This document shows, piece after piece, positions 16,709 to 24,677 of a DNA stretch of 49,301 nt. Under the pieces are notes generated by a model. That model was not told the DNA's origin. It saw only the letters and a list, made by a program, of their open reading frames with translations, and did not search any database. The stretch is taken from positions 1 through 49,301 of the forward strand of contig JAGGVT010000066.1 in assembly GCA_021157815.1 (NCBI GenBank). Direction: 5' to 3'. The first letter of the stretch is position 1; each line of letters starts with the position of its first letter. The DNA is from a bacterium (lineage in GTDB: Bacteria > JAJVIF01 > JAGGVT01). The position numbers and the translations under genes are program-made.

Positions 16709-17362
16709 TTACAGTATTTCTATAATTCTACCCGCGCCGCCATCCATGAAAGCGTCAGGATATAGTGATTTCAATTCGGATTTGTGTTTCGTGCAGTGTG
16801 TAGCGCAGATTAAATCGAGGTTTTTGACTTTCTCAAAATCGTTGAAACCGTGAAGGCCTCCCACAATTGCATAAATCTTTCCCCATTGCGATGCGTCATC
16901 CAGAATAGTACTGACTAATGGGTGTGAGCATCCAACGACAACAACGATTCCTTTCTCTGTTTCCACCGCGAGCGATATTTCCGTAAGGTCATACCCGATG
17001 CCTTTAAGTTCACTTGTTGAATAGATGCCGTCGTGTAGTTTGATCGGCTTGCTAATTCTGATTACATCAGGGGAATTGACTGTCGTTTGGAACTGAGATG
17101 GCACATATACTCTGACAGGCCTGATTTTAAGAAACTCCCCCAGCCCGCCCTGGTGGTCCCAGTGGTCATGAGAGATGAATATTTCATCGATTGATTCCGG
17201 GTCGATATCGAGTTTACTCATGTTTGCCAGGAGGATTGAGCCTTTCGCGCCGGTATCAAACAGGATTCGTTTTTCGTGCGCATCGACAATGCATGAGAAG
17301 CCGAAATCGTCTTGAAGATTTTTGTCGTAAGCAGTGTTGTCGTAGATGATTGTAATTTTCAT
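16709..17362 (-). CDS. Metallo-beta-lactamase-fold hydrolase
   Basis: A 217-residue MBL-fold protein. The metal-binding motif SHDHWDHQGG (HxHxDH, about 64-73) is intact. The other MBL ligands are suggested by GCSH (about 144-147) and the C-terminal ATHCT region. The early FDTGA strand (about 35-39) is also typical. The sequence resembles the MBL subfamily that includes the methanopterin-related ribofuranosylaminobenzene phosphate synthase-like proteins, which in bacteria mostly have no known function. There is no signal peptide, so it is cytoplasmic. It converges on hcp and is probably independent of it. A short palindromic element lies immediately upstream and may carry or have replaced its promoter. 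Confidence 0.82.
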   Translation of the reverse strand: MKITIIYDNTAYDKNLQDDFGFSCIVDAHEKRILFDTGAKGSILLANMSKLDIDPESIDEIFISHDHWDHQGGLGEFLKIRPVRVYVPSQFQTTVNSPDVIRISKPIKLHDGIYSTSELKGIGYDLTEISLAVETEKGIVVVVGCSHPLVSTILDDASQWGKIYAIVGGLHGFNDFEKVKNLDLICATHCTKHKSELKSLYPDAFMDGGAGRIIEIL

Positions 17363-17368
17363 TTTTTT

Positions 17369-17503
17369 ATTGGGTCAGACACCTTTTATTTTGTTTGAAT
17401 TCCTCATGTGAAGAAAAGATAAAAAATATAGTGCTTGTTTAGTCTTTTACAATATTATACCACATGAGGAATACCTAGATGTGCCATTGGTGTCTAACCC
17501 AAT
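17369..17503. mobile_element. MITE-like double inverted repeat, 135 bp
   Basis: The outer ends are ATTGGGTCAGACACC (17369-17383) and GGTGTCTAACCCAAT (17489-17503), with one mismatch. Inner ends ATTCCTCATGTG (17399-17410) and CACATGAGGAAT (17461-17472) are exact. It has no coding capacity. It begins seven bases upstream of the MBL-fold gene start, so the transcript or promoter of that gene runs through it. No target duplication can be assigned. Confidence 0.65.
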
Positions 17504-17541
17504 TACATTTCCTTCGGATATGATCAGGATGAAGTACAAAA

Positions 17542-18810
17542 CTACGTTTTGTATTTCAATAAAATCGAATACTGTTCATCGTTGGGGAATTTTGCGCCGA
17601 CGCTTATGTCGTTATCGCCGACTGTGATATAACCTGAGAATGTGCAGCCTCTGAGTGATTCCTTTTCAAGGTGATGATAGTTTTCTCCCTCGAATAGCAC
17701 AATGTCCTCGGCGTATGGCACATCTATTTTGAAATGGTACTCCCTGCCGGATTTTAGAATTCCATGCATTGGTGAGTAAAGGTATGCCTTCCGATATCTG
17801 AAATCACCGAGAGTTTCGGGAAAGTGGGATGAATCATCGGCAGATGAGGATGCGTTGATTATGTAATCAATCGCCCAGTCGTATGTTTCCTGCCTGCCTT
17901 TCGCTGCAAATACCCTTAGTGTGTATTTGCCCGGTTTGGGGAATAAAACATGGATGTAGTAGATGCCATCTCTCTGTTGAGAAAATGTTAATGCCTTATC
18001 CAACTCGATATCATTTTTCAACAGTTGTGCAATGATGCTGATATCATCCGGGGCGCCTAATTCCACTGTTAAATTATTACCTGTTGATATTACACATTCA
18101 GGATGGCTTTTGATTTTCAGGTTGTATCTGAAGAATGACGGTTTAAGATACGCGAGCAACAGAAATTTGCTCTTTGAAATTGGATTTTTCACAAGCTGCC
18201 ATTTGGGATTTTCAGGAAAATGGGTGAAGATTAATTCCTGTGGTTCAGTTAGAAAATAATGCTCCTCGAATCGGCGGACATATTCTCCATTATCGCCTAT
18301 ATAACCCGCTCCCCATGTGCAGTCGAGAAGACAGAATACGCCATCAATTTTAACAGCGTTCCATGAGTGATTCGACTCGTCAAAATCAGCGCCGGGAATG
18401 TAGCTGTATCCCTTCGCGAATCCCGTTATGGTTTCCACTTCAAGTCCCGCTGACTTTGCCAGTTGCTCGAAAAGCACTGAATATCCCTGACAGACTGAAC
18501 TCCTGTGTTTAAGAACATCATCAGCCGACATTCTTTTTGCGGTTTGGCTTCGTAAAGCATCGACATCATAGGATATGTTGTGTGTAATCCACCGGAATAT
18601 TGCCCGAACTTTTTCAGTATCGTTTTTAGCTGGAGCGGTCAGGTACGATGCGAGTTCATCGATTGAACGGGTAACACTGCGAGGAGCGTTAATTGCGTGA
18701 TTGTCGATTTGGGAATACTTGTTTTGCGATGCCTGTGAATCTGAATTCTTTATGGCAAACAAACCAAGAACAATTAGAAACGTGATTATTTTTGTGACCC
18801 TATTCTTCAT
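17542..18810 (-). CDS. Exported transglutaminase-like (KY-type) protein
   Basis: A 422-residue protein with an N-terminal signal segment (ITFLIVLGLFAI), then a transglutaminase-like fold at about 45-190. The cysteine-protease triad is recognisable: SVCQGYS (Cys about 108), NHSWNAVKI (His about 147) and LLDCTWGAGY (Asp about 161). The LLDCTWGAGY-x-HYF layout resembles the kyphoscoliosis (KY) peptidase group. The C-terminal half (about 215-422) is beta-rich and probably forms Ig-like domains. It may be a periplasmic or surface peptidase or cross-linking enzyme; the substrate is unknown. Its start overlaps the end of the HEAT-repeat gene by 11 bases, so the two are coupled. Confidence 0.8.
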   Translation of the reverse strand: MKNRVTKIITFLIVLGLFAIKNSDSQASQNKYSQIDNHAINAPRSVTRSIDELASYLTAPAKNDTEKVRAIFRWITHNISYDVDALRSQTAKRMSADDVLKHRSSVCQGYSVLFEQLAKSAGLEVETITGFAKGYSYIPGADFDESNHSWNAVKIDGVFCLLDCTWGAGYIGDNGEYVRRFEEHYFLTEPQELIFTHFPENPKWQLVKNPISKSKFLLLAYLKPSFFRYNLKIKSHPECVISTGNNLTVELGAPDDISIIAQLLKNDIELDKALTFSQQRDGIYYIHVLFPKPGKYTLRVFAAKGRQETYDWAIDYIINASSSADDSSHFPETLGDFRYRKAYLYSPMHGILKSGREYHFKIDVPYAEDIVLFEGENYHHLEKESLRGCTFSGYITVGDNDISVGAKFPNDEQYSILLKYKT

Positions 18811-19984
18811 TACCTGTTTTAAGAATATCGAGAGCTTCTTCTATCCTGCCAATTACAAATGGATGCTTAGCCTGTTTTAGTAGATATTCCAGAAATTCAT
18901 CCGCATCAGGTTGATTCTTCGTTAGTCCTATCAGCGTTACAGCATAACCTCGAAGTTTCCACATGTCAGTGCCTGTGTTTTGGATTATCATATCATAAGC
19001 GGGGTAAAACGCCTGCTCCTTGTGCTTTAGGGCTGTTTCAGTATCAATTTCAGAAATATTCTCAAGGTAGCGTATTAATGCATCAAAACAGCATAGTTGC
19101 TTTTGAGAATTGGCTGGCAGATCATATATCGATATTATCAGTTCATCAAAGGAAACAGCACCCATTGCCTCTGATGACAAGCTTAAAATCGCTGCCTGAC
19201 GGACTGAACCAAGATCATCGTCAAACGCACCAATCAGTGAATTTACGGCGGAAGCATGGGGAATATATCCCAGAGCAATCGCGGTGTTTAGCCGAACAGG
19301 CTCCGTATCATCATTCAGGTATTCAGCAATTGTATCAATAAGCTCGGGATCGCGCATTTTACCCAGTGATGGGATTATTGAACGCAGAACCTTTTTATCC
19401 TTTTCAATTTCCAACGCTTTGAGCAATGCTTTTACAGCCTTCTTGTCCTCTCTCATTAACCCAAGTTTTAATGGGTCATCCTGAGTTGCTATGAAAGTGC
19501 AGTCGCCAATAAGGTAAGCGGCGTGACGGCGTGTCTCCGGGTCATCATCTTTCAGATAATCAATTAGATATTCGCTTGCCGGATATCCGATTCCTCGTAC
19601 GATATTATCGAGCGTTATACGTCGTCTAAAATCAGCTGATGAAAGATATTTTGCAAGAATTGGTGCAATCGCATCAGCTCCCAGTTCAATTAGAGCAGAA
19701 CGGCTGGGATAACGAACATCGATATGCTCCCCATCCCATTCGCTTGCGTTTATGAACAGTTCCAGGATTGCGTCATCTGATGGAACGCCATCGAATTCCA
19801 TTAGTATTTGCTCAGGAGTTCGAACACCCTCAGGCAGTTTGGGTTCGGCATCCTGTGCGAATAAAGTAGCCTGAAAAGTTGCCGTGATAAAACAAACCAA
19901 CATCAAGGCGTGTATAACATTAAGCCCTAATCTTATGCCACCCGTGCATCTTTTCTGAATATACTTGTACAATCTAATCATCAT
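18800..19984 (-). CDS. Exported HEAT-repeat protein
   Basis: A 394-residue protein with a signal peptide (hydrophobic segment about 23-42, cleavage near LFAQDA). From about residue 75 there are repeated helical pairs of the HEAT/PBS-lyase type: DDDPETRRHAAYLIGD, RSIIPSLGKMRDPELIDTIAEYL, TEPVRLNTAIALGYI and LGSVRQAAILSLSSEAMG. Such solenoids bind proteins; no catalytic motif is visible. Its end is translationally coupled to the transglutaminase-like gene. The start has two adjacent Met codons and a weak binding site. Confidence 0.78.
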   Translation of the reverse strand: MMIRLYKYIQKRCTGGIRLGLNVIHALMLVCFITATFQATLFAQDAEPKLPEGVRTPEQILMEFDGVPSDDAILELFINASEWDGEHIDVRYPSRSALIELGADAIAPILAKYLSSADFRRRITLDNIVRGIGYPASEYLIDYLKDDDPETRRHAAYLIGDCTFIATQDDPLKLGLMREDKKAVKALLKALEIEKDKKVLRSIIPSLGKMRDPELIDTIAEYLNDDTEPVRLNTAIALGYIPHASAVNSLIGAFDDDLGSVRQAAILSLSSEAMGAVSFDELIISIYDLPANSQKQLCCFDALIRYLENISEIDTETALKHKEQAFYPAYDMIIQNTGTDMWKLRGYAVTLIGLTKNQPDADEFLEYLLKQAKHPFVIGRIEEALDILKTGNEE

Positions 19985-20123
19985 TCCACACCGGGATTAC
20001 GAGTACTAATAATGCAAAATACTGCCTGTCGAATAAATCTGGCTGGTAGTCTTTTGTGCATAATATCCACCCTGAAATGAGTATGTTCGAATCTAATGAA
20101 GAACTAAGAGTTATTGTGGAATA

Positions 20124-20148
20124 GCAGTGGATTTAAACCCTCTGCTAA
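20124..20148. repeat. Short imperfect palindrome shared with 39486-39510 and 3912
   Basis: Read on the minus strand: AGCAGAGGGTTTAAATCCAC then TGCT. A near copy on the plus strand at 39486 reads AGCAGAGGAGGTAAACCCAC then TGC, and GCAGAGGGTTTA also forms the left end of the element at 3912. Both the 20124 and 39486 copies lie just after the 3' end of a minus-strand gene. Confidence 0.45.
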
Positions 20149-20172
20149 CTCAATATTATTTCGGGAAGTAAC

Positions 20173-21258
20173 CTATTCCACTTCCGTCGCCCAGAGTTTA
20201 ATCTCGCCGTCCTTGCAGCCTGAAACGAGCATCTTGCCATCAGGGCTGAACGCTACCGAAAGGACAGTCTGATTATGCCCCTCCAAAGTGCGAATTAACT
20301 CACCTGTTTCAGTTGACCACAATTTGATTATTTTATCACCGCCGGATGATGCAATCATGCTGCCATCCGGACTGAAAACCACACAGTGAACCCAGCTGTC
20401 GTGCGCATCGATTGACTGAATCAATTCACCGGTAATTACAGACCAAATTTTAATTGTTTTATCCTTGCTTGCGGATACAAGCAGCCTGCCATCGGGACTG
20501 AAATCGATTGAATAGACGCTTACGGGATGGTCCTCGAACGGACGGTAAATCCATTTCCCGCTTGATACCATCCATAGCACAATTTTGCCATCCTGGTCGG
20601 CTGATGCCATAATCCTGCCGTCCGGACTGAAAGCCACACAATTAACCTGATTCGCATGTCCTTCATAGGTGCGAATCAAATCACCATCCTTGACAGACCA
20701 TAGTTTGATTGTTTTGTCGTGATTTCCTGTCGCGATTGTTTTTCCATCCGGTGAGAAAGCGACCGATTCATTCCAGTCGCTGTCATCTGAAATAAAATTC
20801 ACAAGTTTATGGTCATTGACAGACCACAAATCAATCCTGTTTCCGCAAGTTGCCGATGCGATTGTTTTGCCATCCGGGCTGAAAGCAATCGAGCGGATAT
20901 CCCGGATATCGTAATTCTGGTTCTCAAGCAGGCAAATAGGCTGCCCTGTGGCTGATGACCATAATCTTAGAGTTTTATCTGAACCGCCGGACGCTATCAG
21001 TTTGCCATCCGGGCTGAAAGCGACTGAATTAACCGCATATTCATGCCCTTCGAGAGTTTGGATCAGGAGGTTAATTTCCGGCTCCGGTTCTTCCTCCTCT
21101 TCTTCAATCAGATCATCCACTGAACCCGGTTCAGGTATTAAAAATGTACCCTTTGATGGTTCCATGGATTCCTTTTCAGGTTCTTCAACTTCCGCAACAG
21201 CTGTTTGCACGCAGATAAGGATTAGTGCCAGTATGGTAAGAAACGCGAAGTTACGCAT
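20173..21258 (-). CDS. Exported WD40 beta-propeller protein
   Basis: A 361-residue protein with a signal peptide ([19 protein letters not shown]) and an acidic Pro/Glu linker (about 25-62), then seven WD40 repeats (about 68-361), each with SFSPDG- or AFSPDG-like turns and an LWS/IWS end. Seven blades make a complete propeller, so the domain looks intact. The high similarity between blades suggests recent internal duplication. Such propellers are protein-interaction platforms; no enzyme domain is present. GGAGG lies seven bases before the ATG. Together with the HEAT and transglutaminase-like genes downstream on the same strand it forms a set of exported interaction-domain proteins. Confidence 0.9.
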   Translation of the reverse strand: MRNFAFLTILALILICVQTAVAEVEEPEKESMEPSKGTFLIPEPGSVDDLIEEEEEEPEPEINLLIQTLEGHEYAVNSVAFSPDGKLIASGGSDKTLRLWSSATGQPICLLENQNYDIRDIRSIAFSPDGKTIASATCGNRIDLWSVNDHKLVNFISDDSDWNESVAFSPDGKTIATGNHDKTIKLWSVKDGDLIRTYEGHANQVNCVAFSPDGRIMASADQDGKIVLWMVSSGKWIYRPFEDHPVSVYSIDFSPDGRLLVSASKDKTIKIWSVITGELIQSIDAHDSWVHCVVFSPDGSMIASSGGDKIIKLWSTETGELIRTLEGHNQTVLSVAFSPDGKMLVSGCKDGEIKLWATEVE

Positions 21259-21537
21259 TTTTAACCTCCGGATATGTTCAATGGCTTTTAATATTTAATA
21301 AACTTTAAGACAGTTTACGCAGTTCCATATTTTAATGCAAGCCTGAATGTTCTCAGTTTTAAAGCAAAAAAGTCACGATAGTATTGACAATTTGCCTTTG
21401 TTTCATGTTCATCGCAAGATGTGAATGCTGAACTGATTTTATTATCGCCACAAATCAGTGGATATTTCATATAATGGAAATCATACAACTTAAAAATTTA
21501 AACCGCCTGCGTAATCACAGACGGTGTTTTTCTCAAA

Positions 21538-21611
21538 CAGGCCCGGAGGGACTCGAACCCCCAACCCTCAGTTCCGAAGACTGATGCTCTGTCCAGTTGA
21601 GCTACGGACCC
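21538..21611 (-). tRNA. tRNA-Arg (anticodon UCG)
   Basis: Read on the minus strand, 5' GGGUCCG pairs with CGGGCCU in the acceptor stem (G-U closing pair). The anticodon stem UCAGU/ACUGA encloses the loop CUUCGGA, giving anticodon UCG (codon CGA). A five-pair T stem encloses UUCGAGU. CCA is not encoded. The rest of the 21259-21786 gap is AT-rich and shows nothing else I can support. Confidence 0.93.
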
Positions 21612-21786
21612 ATGTGTTTTTCCTCACTATTTATCAGTGGAAAATTATACCGTAAGATTGCCAGGCATGCAGTGTTTATCTAAAATTTATACTGATTTGA
21701 ATCATTCAGGTTTACAAATCGTGTGATTAATGTACTATTTCAAAACATTGAATTATGATATCGCAATGAATCACAGGAGATAAAAT

Positions 21787-22848
21787 ATGAGTGAAGAAAA
21801 AAAGATAACCAATACCATAGGACTTCCTCCAGGCACGCTTGTTCATGTTGGCGAGGAACAAAGCAAGAAAATCAGTATCTCAATGATAGAATACGACAAT
21901 GAGAATCTAACCCGGAAAGAGATAACATCGATTGATGAGTGTTTTCCAATATCAGACACCGACACAGTCAAATGGATAAATATAACCGGTCTTCATGAGG
22001 TTGATGTAATTGAAAACGTCGGGAAATATCTTGACCTTCATGCCTTGATACTTGAGGATATTCTTAACACCGAACAACGGCCTAAAATCGAGGATTTTGA
22101 GAATCATGTTTTTATCACTCTCAAGATGCTGACATTCGACGAGGAGGATTACGAGGTCGATTTGGAACAGCTCAGTATTGTGCTTGGCAAAAACTACGTC
22201 ATCTCCTTCGAGGAGAAAGCTGTAAACGCTTTGGATATCCTTCTAAACAGGCTTAAAAAGAACGGCACCAGATCAAGATTTATGAACGCTGATTATCTCG
22301 CGTACTGCATGATTGATATCGTTGTGGATAACTATTTCGAGTTACTGGATAAAATCAACAACCGTATTGAATTCCTCGAAGATGAACTTATTGAGAATCC
22401 TACATCTGACATACTTCAGGATATTTATGAATTAAAGCGCGAGCTGATTTCATTGAAAAAGTCAATTTGGCCCCTTCAGGAAATAATAGGAGCTCTTCTC
22501 AGGTTAAACTCATCTCTGATTAATCCGTCAACTCTTTTCTACCTTGAGGATGTTTTTGACCACGTGCGCCAAATAATGGATACAGTGGATATTTACAGGG
22601 AGACTGTGTCCGGCATGCTTGACACCTACAGATCAAGCATTAGCAACAAATTAAATGACATCATGAAATTTTTAACCATCTTCGCAAGCATATTCATTCC
22701 ACTAACTTTCATCACTGGCGTTTATGGCATGAATTTTAATTTCATGCCGGAACTCAACTGGCATCTTGGGTATTACATCGCATGGTCAATCATGATTCTG
22801 ATTACAGTTGGAATGGTTGCATTTTTCAACAAGAAAAAATGGCTTTAG
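21787..22848 (+). CDS. corA: CorA-family magnesium/cobalt transporter
   Basis: A 353-residue CorA protein. The N-terminal two-thirds form the cytoplasmic alpha/beta and stalk-helix domain (LHALILEDILNTEQRPKIEDF near 88-108 is typical). Two transmembrane helices lie at the C-terminus (about 290-312 and 325-347), separated by the signature YGMNF (about 313-317) and the acidic loop MPELN. It assembles as a pentameric channel in the inner membrane for Mg2+ (and Co2+ or Ni2+). The basic C-terminal NKKKWL tail is usual. AGGAGA lies just before the ATG. It is a single gene with no leader element that I recognise. Confidence 0.96.
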   Translation: MSEEKKITNTIGLPPGTLVHVGEEQSKKISISMIEYDNENLTRKEITSIDECFPISDTDTVKWINITGLHEVDVIENVGKYLDLHALILEDILNTEQRPKIEDFENHVFITLKMLTFDEEDYEVDLEQLSIVLGKNYVISFEEKAVNALDILLNRLKKNGTRSRFMNADYLAYCMIDIVVDNYFELLDKINNRIEFLEDELIENPTSDILQDIYELKRELISLKKSIWPLQEIIGALLRLNSSLINPSTLFYLEDVFDHVRQIMDTVDIYRETVSGMLDTYRSSISNKLNDIMKFLTIFASIFIPLTFITGVYGMNFNFMPELNWHLGYYIAWSIMILITVGMVAFFNKKKWL

Positions 22849-22998
22849 TAATTTCATTCTTACTTTGCACTCACCTCTACTGAATTTCTATAACCCCTGT
22901 ATTTATGCGGTTTCCATTTGCTCTTTATGTGCTGCAAATTTTAAAATGTGTGCTTCAAATGCGATGTCAGGTCGAATAACCTGTCAGGTCAAGTATCC

Positions 22999-23236
22999 CG
23001 TCATTCCCGCGAAATAGTCTGTCGGAAAAAGGGGTAGGTTTTAATGTAACCCGCAATGCCTTTATAAAAAAACATGAATCAATTCTGCAACGTTCGCAGG
23101 CATTCCGGGGTTGCGCATATCTACCCACTTCCCCGGCATGCCTGATTCACCTTGCAGTTAATTGTTGATTTTGTTCGGGACGGCATGACCGGGTTACGGT
23201 GTTAACAGGCTTTTTCAACAGGCTCGAAATCGGAAA
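22999..23236. mobile_element. Miniature element nested in an extragenic hairpin, copy 3 (divergent)
   Basis: A 209-bp insert (23016-23224) has ends AGTCTGTCGGAAAAA and TTTTTCAACAGGCT. It lies in the same hairpin loop as copies 1 and 2, flanked by a 6-bp CGAAAT duplication (23010-23015 and 23225-23230). The interior differs from the other copies and has its own inverted pair (TAACCCGCAATGCC against GGCATGACCGGGTTA). Confidence 0.7.
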
Positions 23237-23313
23237 TCCATTTTTCTTCTTATTCGAATATAAAAAAATAAGATTGAAATACCTGTACGATAGTCTGATT
23301 AAAGGCAAAATTA

Positions 23314-23469
23314 GATTCCCGCTTTCGGGCTTGTTGAAAAAGCCTATTATATCCCATACCGTAGGGGCAACTCTCCGTGGTTGCCCTGTATTTATGCCAA
23401 TATTTAGGGTAGGCACAGAGACCTACCCCCTACATTCAGCCCTTTTTCAACAGCCTCTTTCGCGGGAAT
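23314..23469. mobile_element. Miniature element nested in an extragenic hairpin, copy 2
   Basis: A 129-bp insert (23328-23456), reverse orientation to copy 1 and clearly the same sequence along its whole length (shared blocks such as TAGGGGCA, CAGGGCA, CACAGAGACCT). It is flanked by CTTTCG (23322-23327 and 23457-23462) and enclosed by GATTCCCGC and GCGGGAAT arms. Confidence 0.8.
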
Positions 23470-23504
23470 AACAGATTCTTGTTTCGCGGGAATGACAGAT
23501 TCTT
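23458..23504. repeat. Two direct copies of a hairpin half
   Basis: TTTCGCGGGAATAACAGATT (from 23458) and TTTCGCGGGAATGACAGATT (from 23482) lie 24 bases apart with one difference. They are tail fragments of the extragenic palindrome family. Confidence 0.6.
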
Positions 23505-23525
23505 TATCCTATTTCCTGAAAGCAA

Positions 23526-23550
23526 AAACCACCCCTTTCGGGGCGGTTTA
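23526..23550. terminator. Terminator, probably bidirectional
   Basis: AAACCACCCC, loop TTTC, GGGGCGGTTT. On the minus strand it is followed by TTTTGCT and ends the TPR-like lipoprotein gene 28 bases after its stop. On the plus strand it is followed by ATTTTTAT. Confidence 0.8.
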
Positions 23551-23577
23551 TTTTTATCTTTCGCTATATCCCAATAC

Positions 23578-24612
23578 TTACTGAATTGGATTGTTTGAAT
23601 CGAATTCGATAAACTCAGCCAAAGCTGTAAGCAGCTGAAGTGATCCGACATTCAAATCATTACTAACAATCAGCTCATCTATTTCACTTTGCTGAATAGA
23701 CTCGCCAATCACGTAACGATTGTAAAGCTGGCAAGCTCTAAGGTCGTCCGCTGTGATTTGATCATGAGCTGAATCATAATCCGGATTAGCTTCAAGCGCT
23801 CTTTCGATTGCATCAAGAGCATCCGGCATATAAGGATTTGTGAAACCATATATGAACATTTTTCCGTTATACTGAACCGGATCAAGCAGTACAGTATTTG
23901 CAACGAGAGTCATATACGCTCCAGCCATGCCAACATACGCATCCGCATCATTCGGATTTGCGATTGCTACAATAAAATTCGAAACCGCATCTCCCCATTC
24001 ATATCCACGGTTTGGGGGGCCTAATCCTGACCTGTCACGGCCGCGTTTGGCGTAAACCCATCCAGTTCCGGTATATGCACTTGAACTCTGCGAAAGCGAA
24101 TCCGCATAACGAGTGTTCAACGCGCGTTCGAAATGATAAAGCGCGAGGTTGTATTGTTTAACCTTATAGGCTGTCCAACCAAGCATTAACTGCTCGCTAT
24201 TCATCACACAATCACCCAGGTCTTCCACACCACCAGATGTAAAGGAAAGAACACGGTCATATCCTATCAATCTGCCAACTGCGGAATCCGCATGTTCAGC
24301 TTTCAGGATTATGGTTGTGTTCAACGGGAGATTCGTGAACGAGAAGTCACCCATTACAGGACCTGCTTGTTCAGGATGATATACCGCTGACATAGGATTC
24401 ATATCCTCGTCGAAAAGCTGTACATCAACAAAAACACCACCAAGCGGAGTTCCTTCAAGATCCACCACTCGTCCGGAAATAGTTCCCAGATTTGGATTGC
24501 CCTGCTGCTGCCCTGATGGAGGTGTAATCGGGTCAGGATCGCTCCCACCACTGCATCCCCCCAAAACCGCTATTAAGAGAATAAAAGCAATATAATAAAA
24601 AATATTTTTCAT
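23578..24612 (-). CDS. TPR-like lipoprotein with carboxypeptidase-regulatory-like N-domain
   Basis: A 344-residue lipoprotein. The start ATG 24612 is chosen because AAGGAGA lies six bases upstream; in-frame Met codons further up have no site. The signal peptide ends in LGGC (lipobox), followed by a Ser/Gly/Pro-rich linker. Residues about 45-130 resemble a carboxypeptidase-regulatory-like beta domain (SGRVVDLEGTPLGGVFV, then SFTNLP). From about 140 the sequence is helical with TPR-like pairs (LMLGWTAYKVKQYNLALYHFERAL, and DALDAIERALEANPDYDSAH). It is likely a periplasm- or surface-facing scaffold. It lies 65 bases after the S8 protease gene, probably in the same transcript. Confidence 0.78.
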   Translation of the reverse strand: MKNIFYYIAFILLIAVLGGCSGGSDPDPITPPSGQQQGNPNLGTISGRVVDLEGTPLGGVFVDVQLFDEDMNPMSAVYHPEQAGPVMGDFSFTNLPLNTTIILKAEHADSAVGRLIGYDRVLSFTSGGVEDLGDCVMNSEQLMLGWTAYKVKQYNLALYHFERALNTRYADSLSQSSSAYTGTGWVYAKRGRDRSGLGPPNRGYEWGDAVSNFIVAIANPNDADAYVGMAGAYMTLVANTVLLDPVQYNGKMFIYGFTNPYMPDALDAIERALEANPDYDSAHDQITADDLRACQLYNRYVIGESIQQSEIDELIVSNDLNVGSLQLLTALAEFIEFDSNNPIQ

Positions 24613-24677
24613 GATTAATCTCCTTGAATGTTTCATCACAAATCTATATGAAAACATTAACACTCCGGGAATGAACC

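Noticed and set aside
23458-23504. Possible CRISPR-like repeats
   Set aside because: Only two copies with a 24-base period and no spacers; they are halves of the extragenic palindrome.
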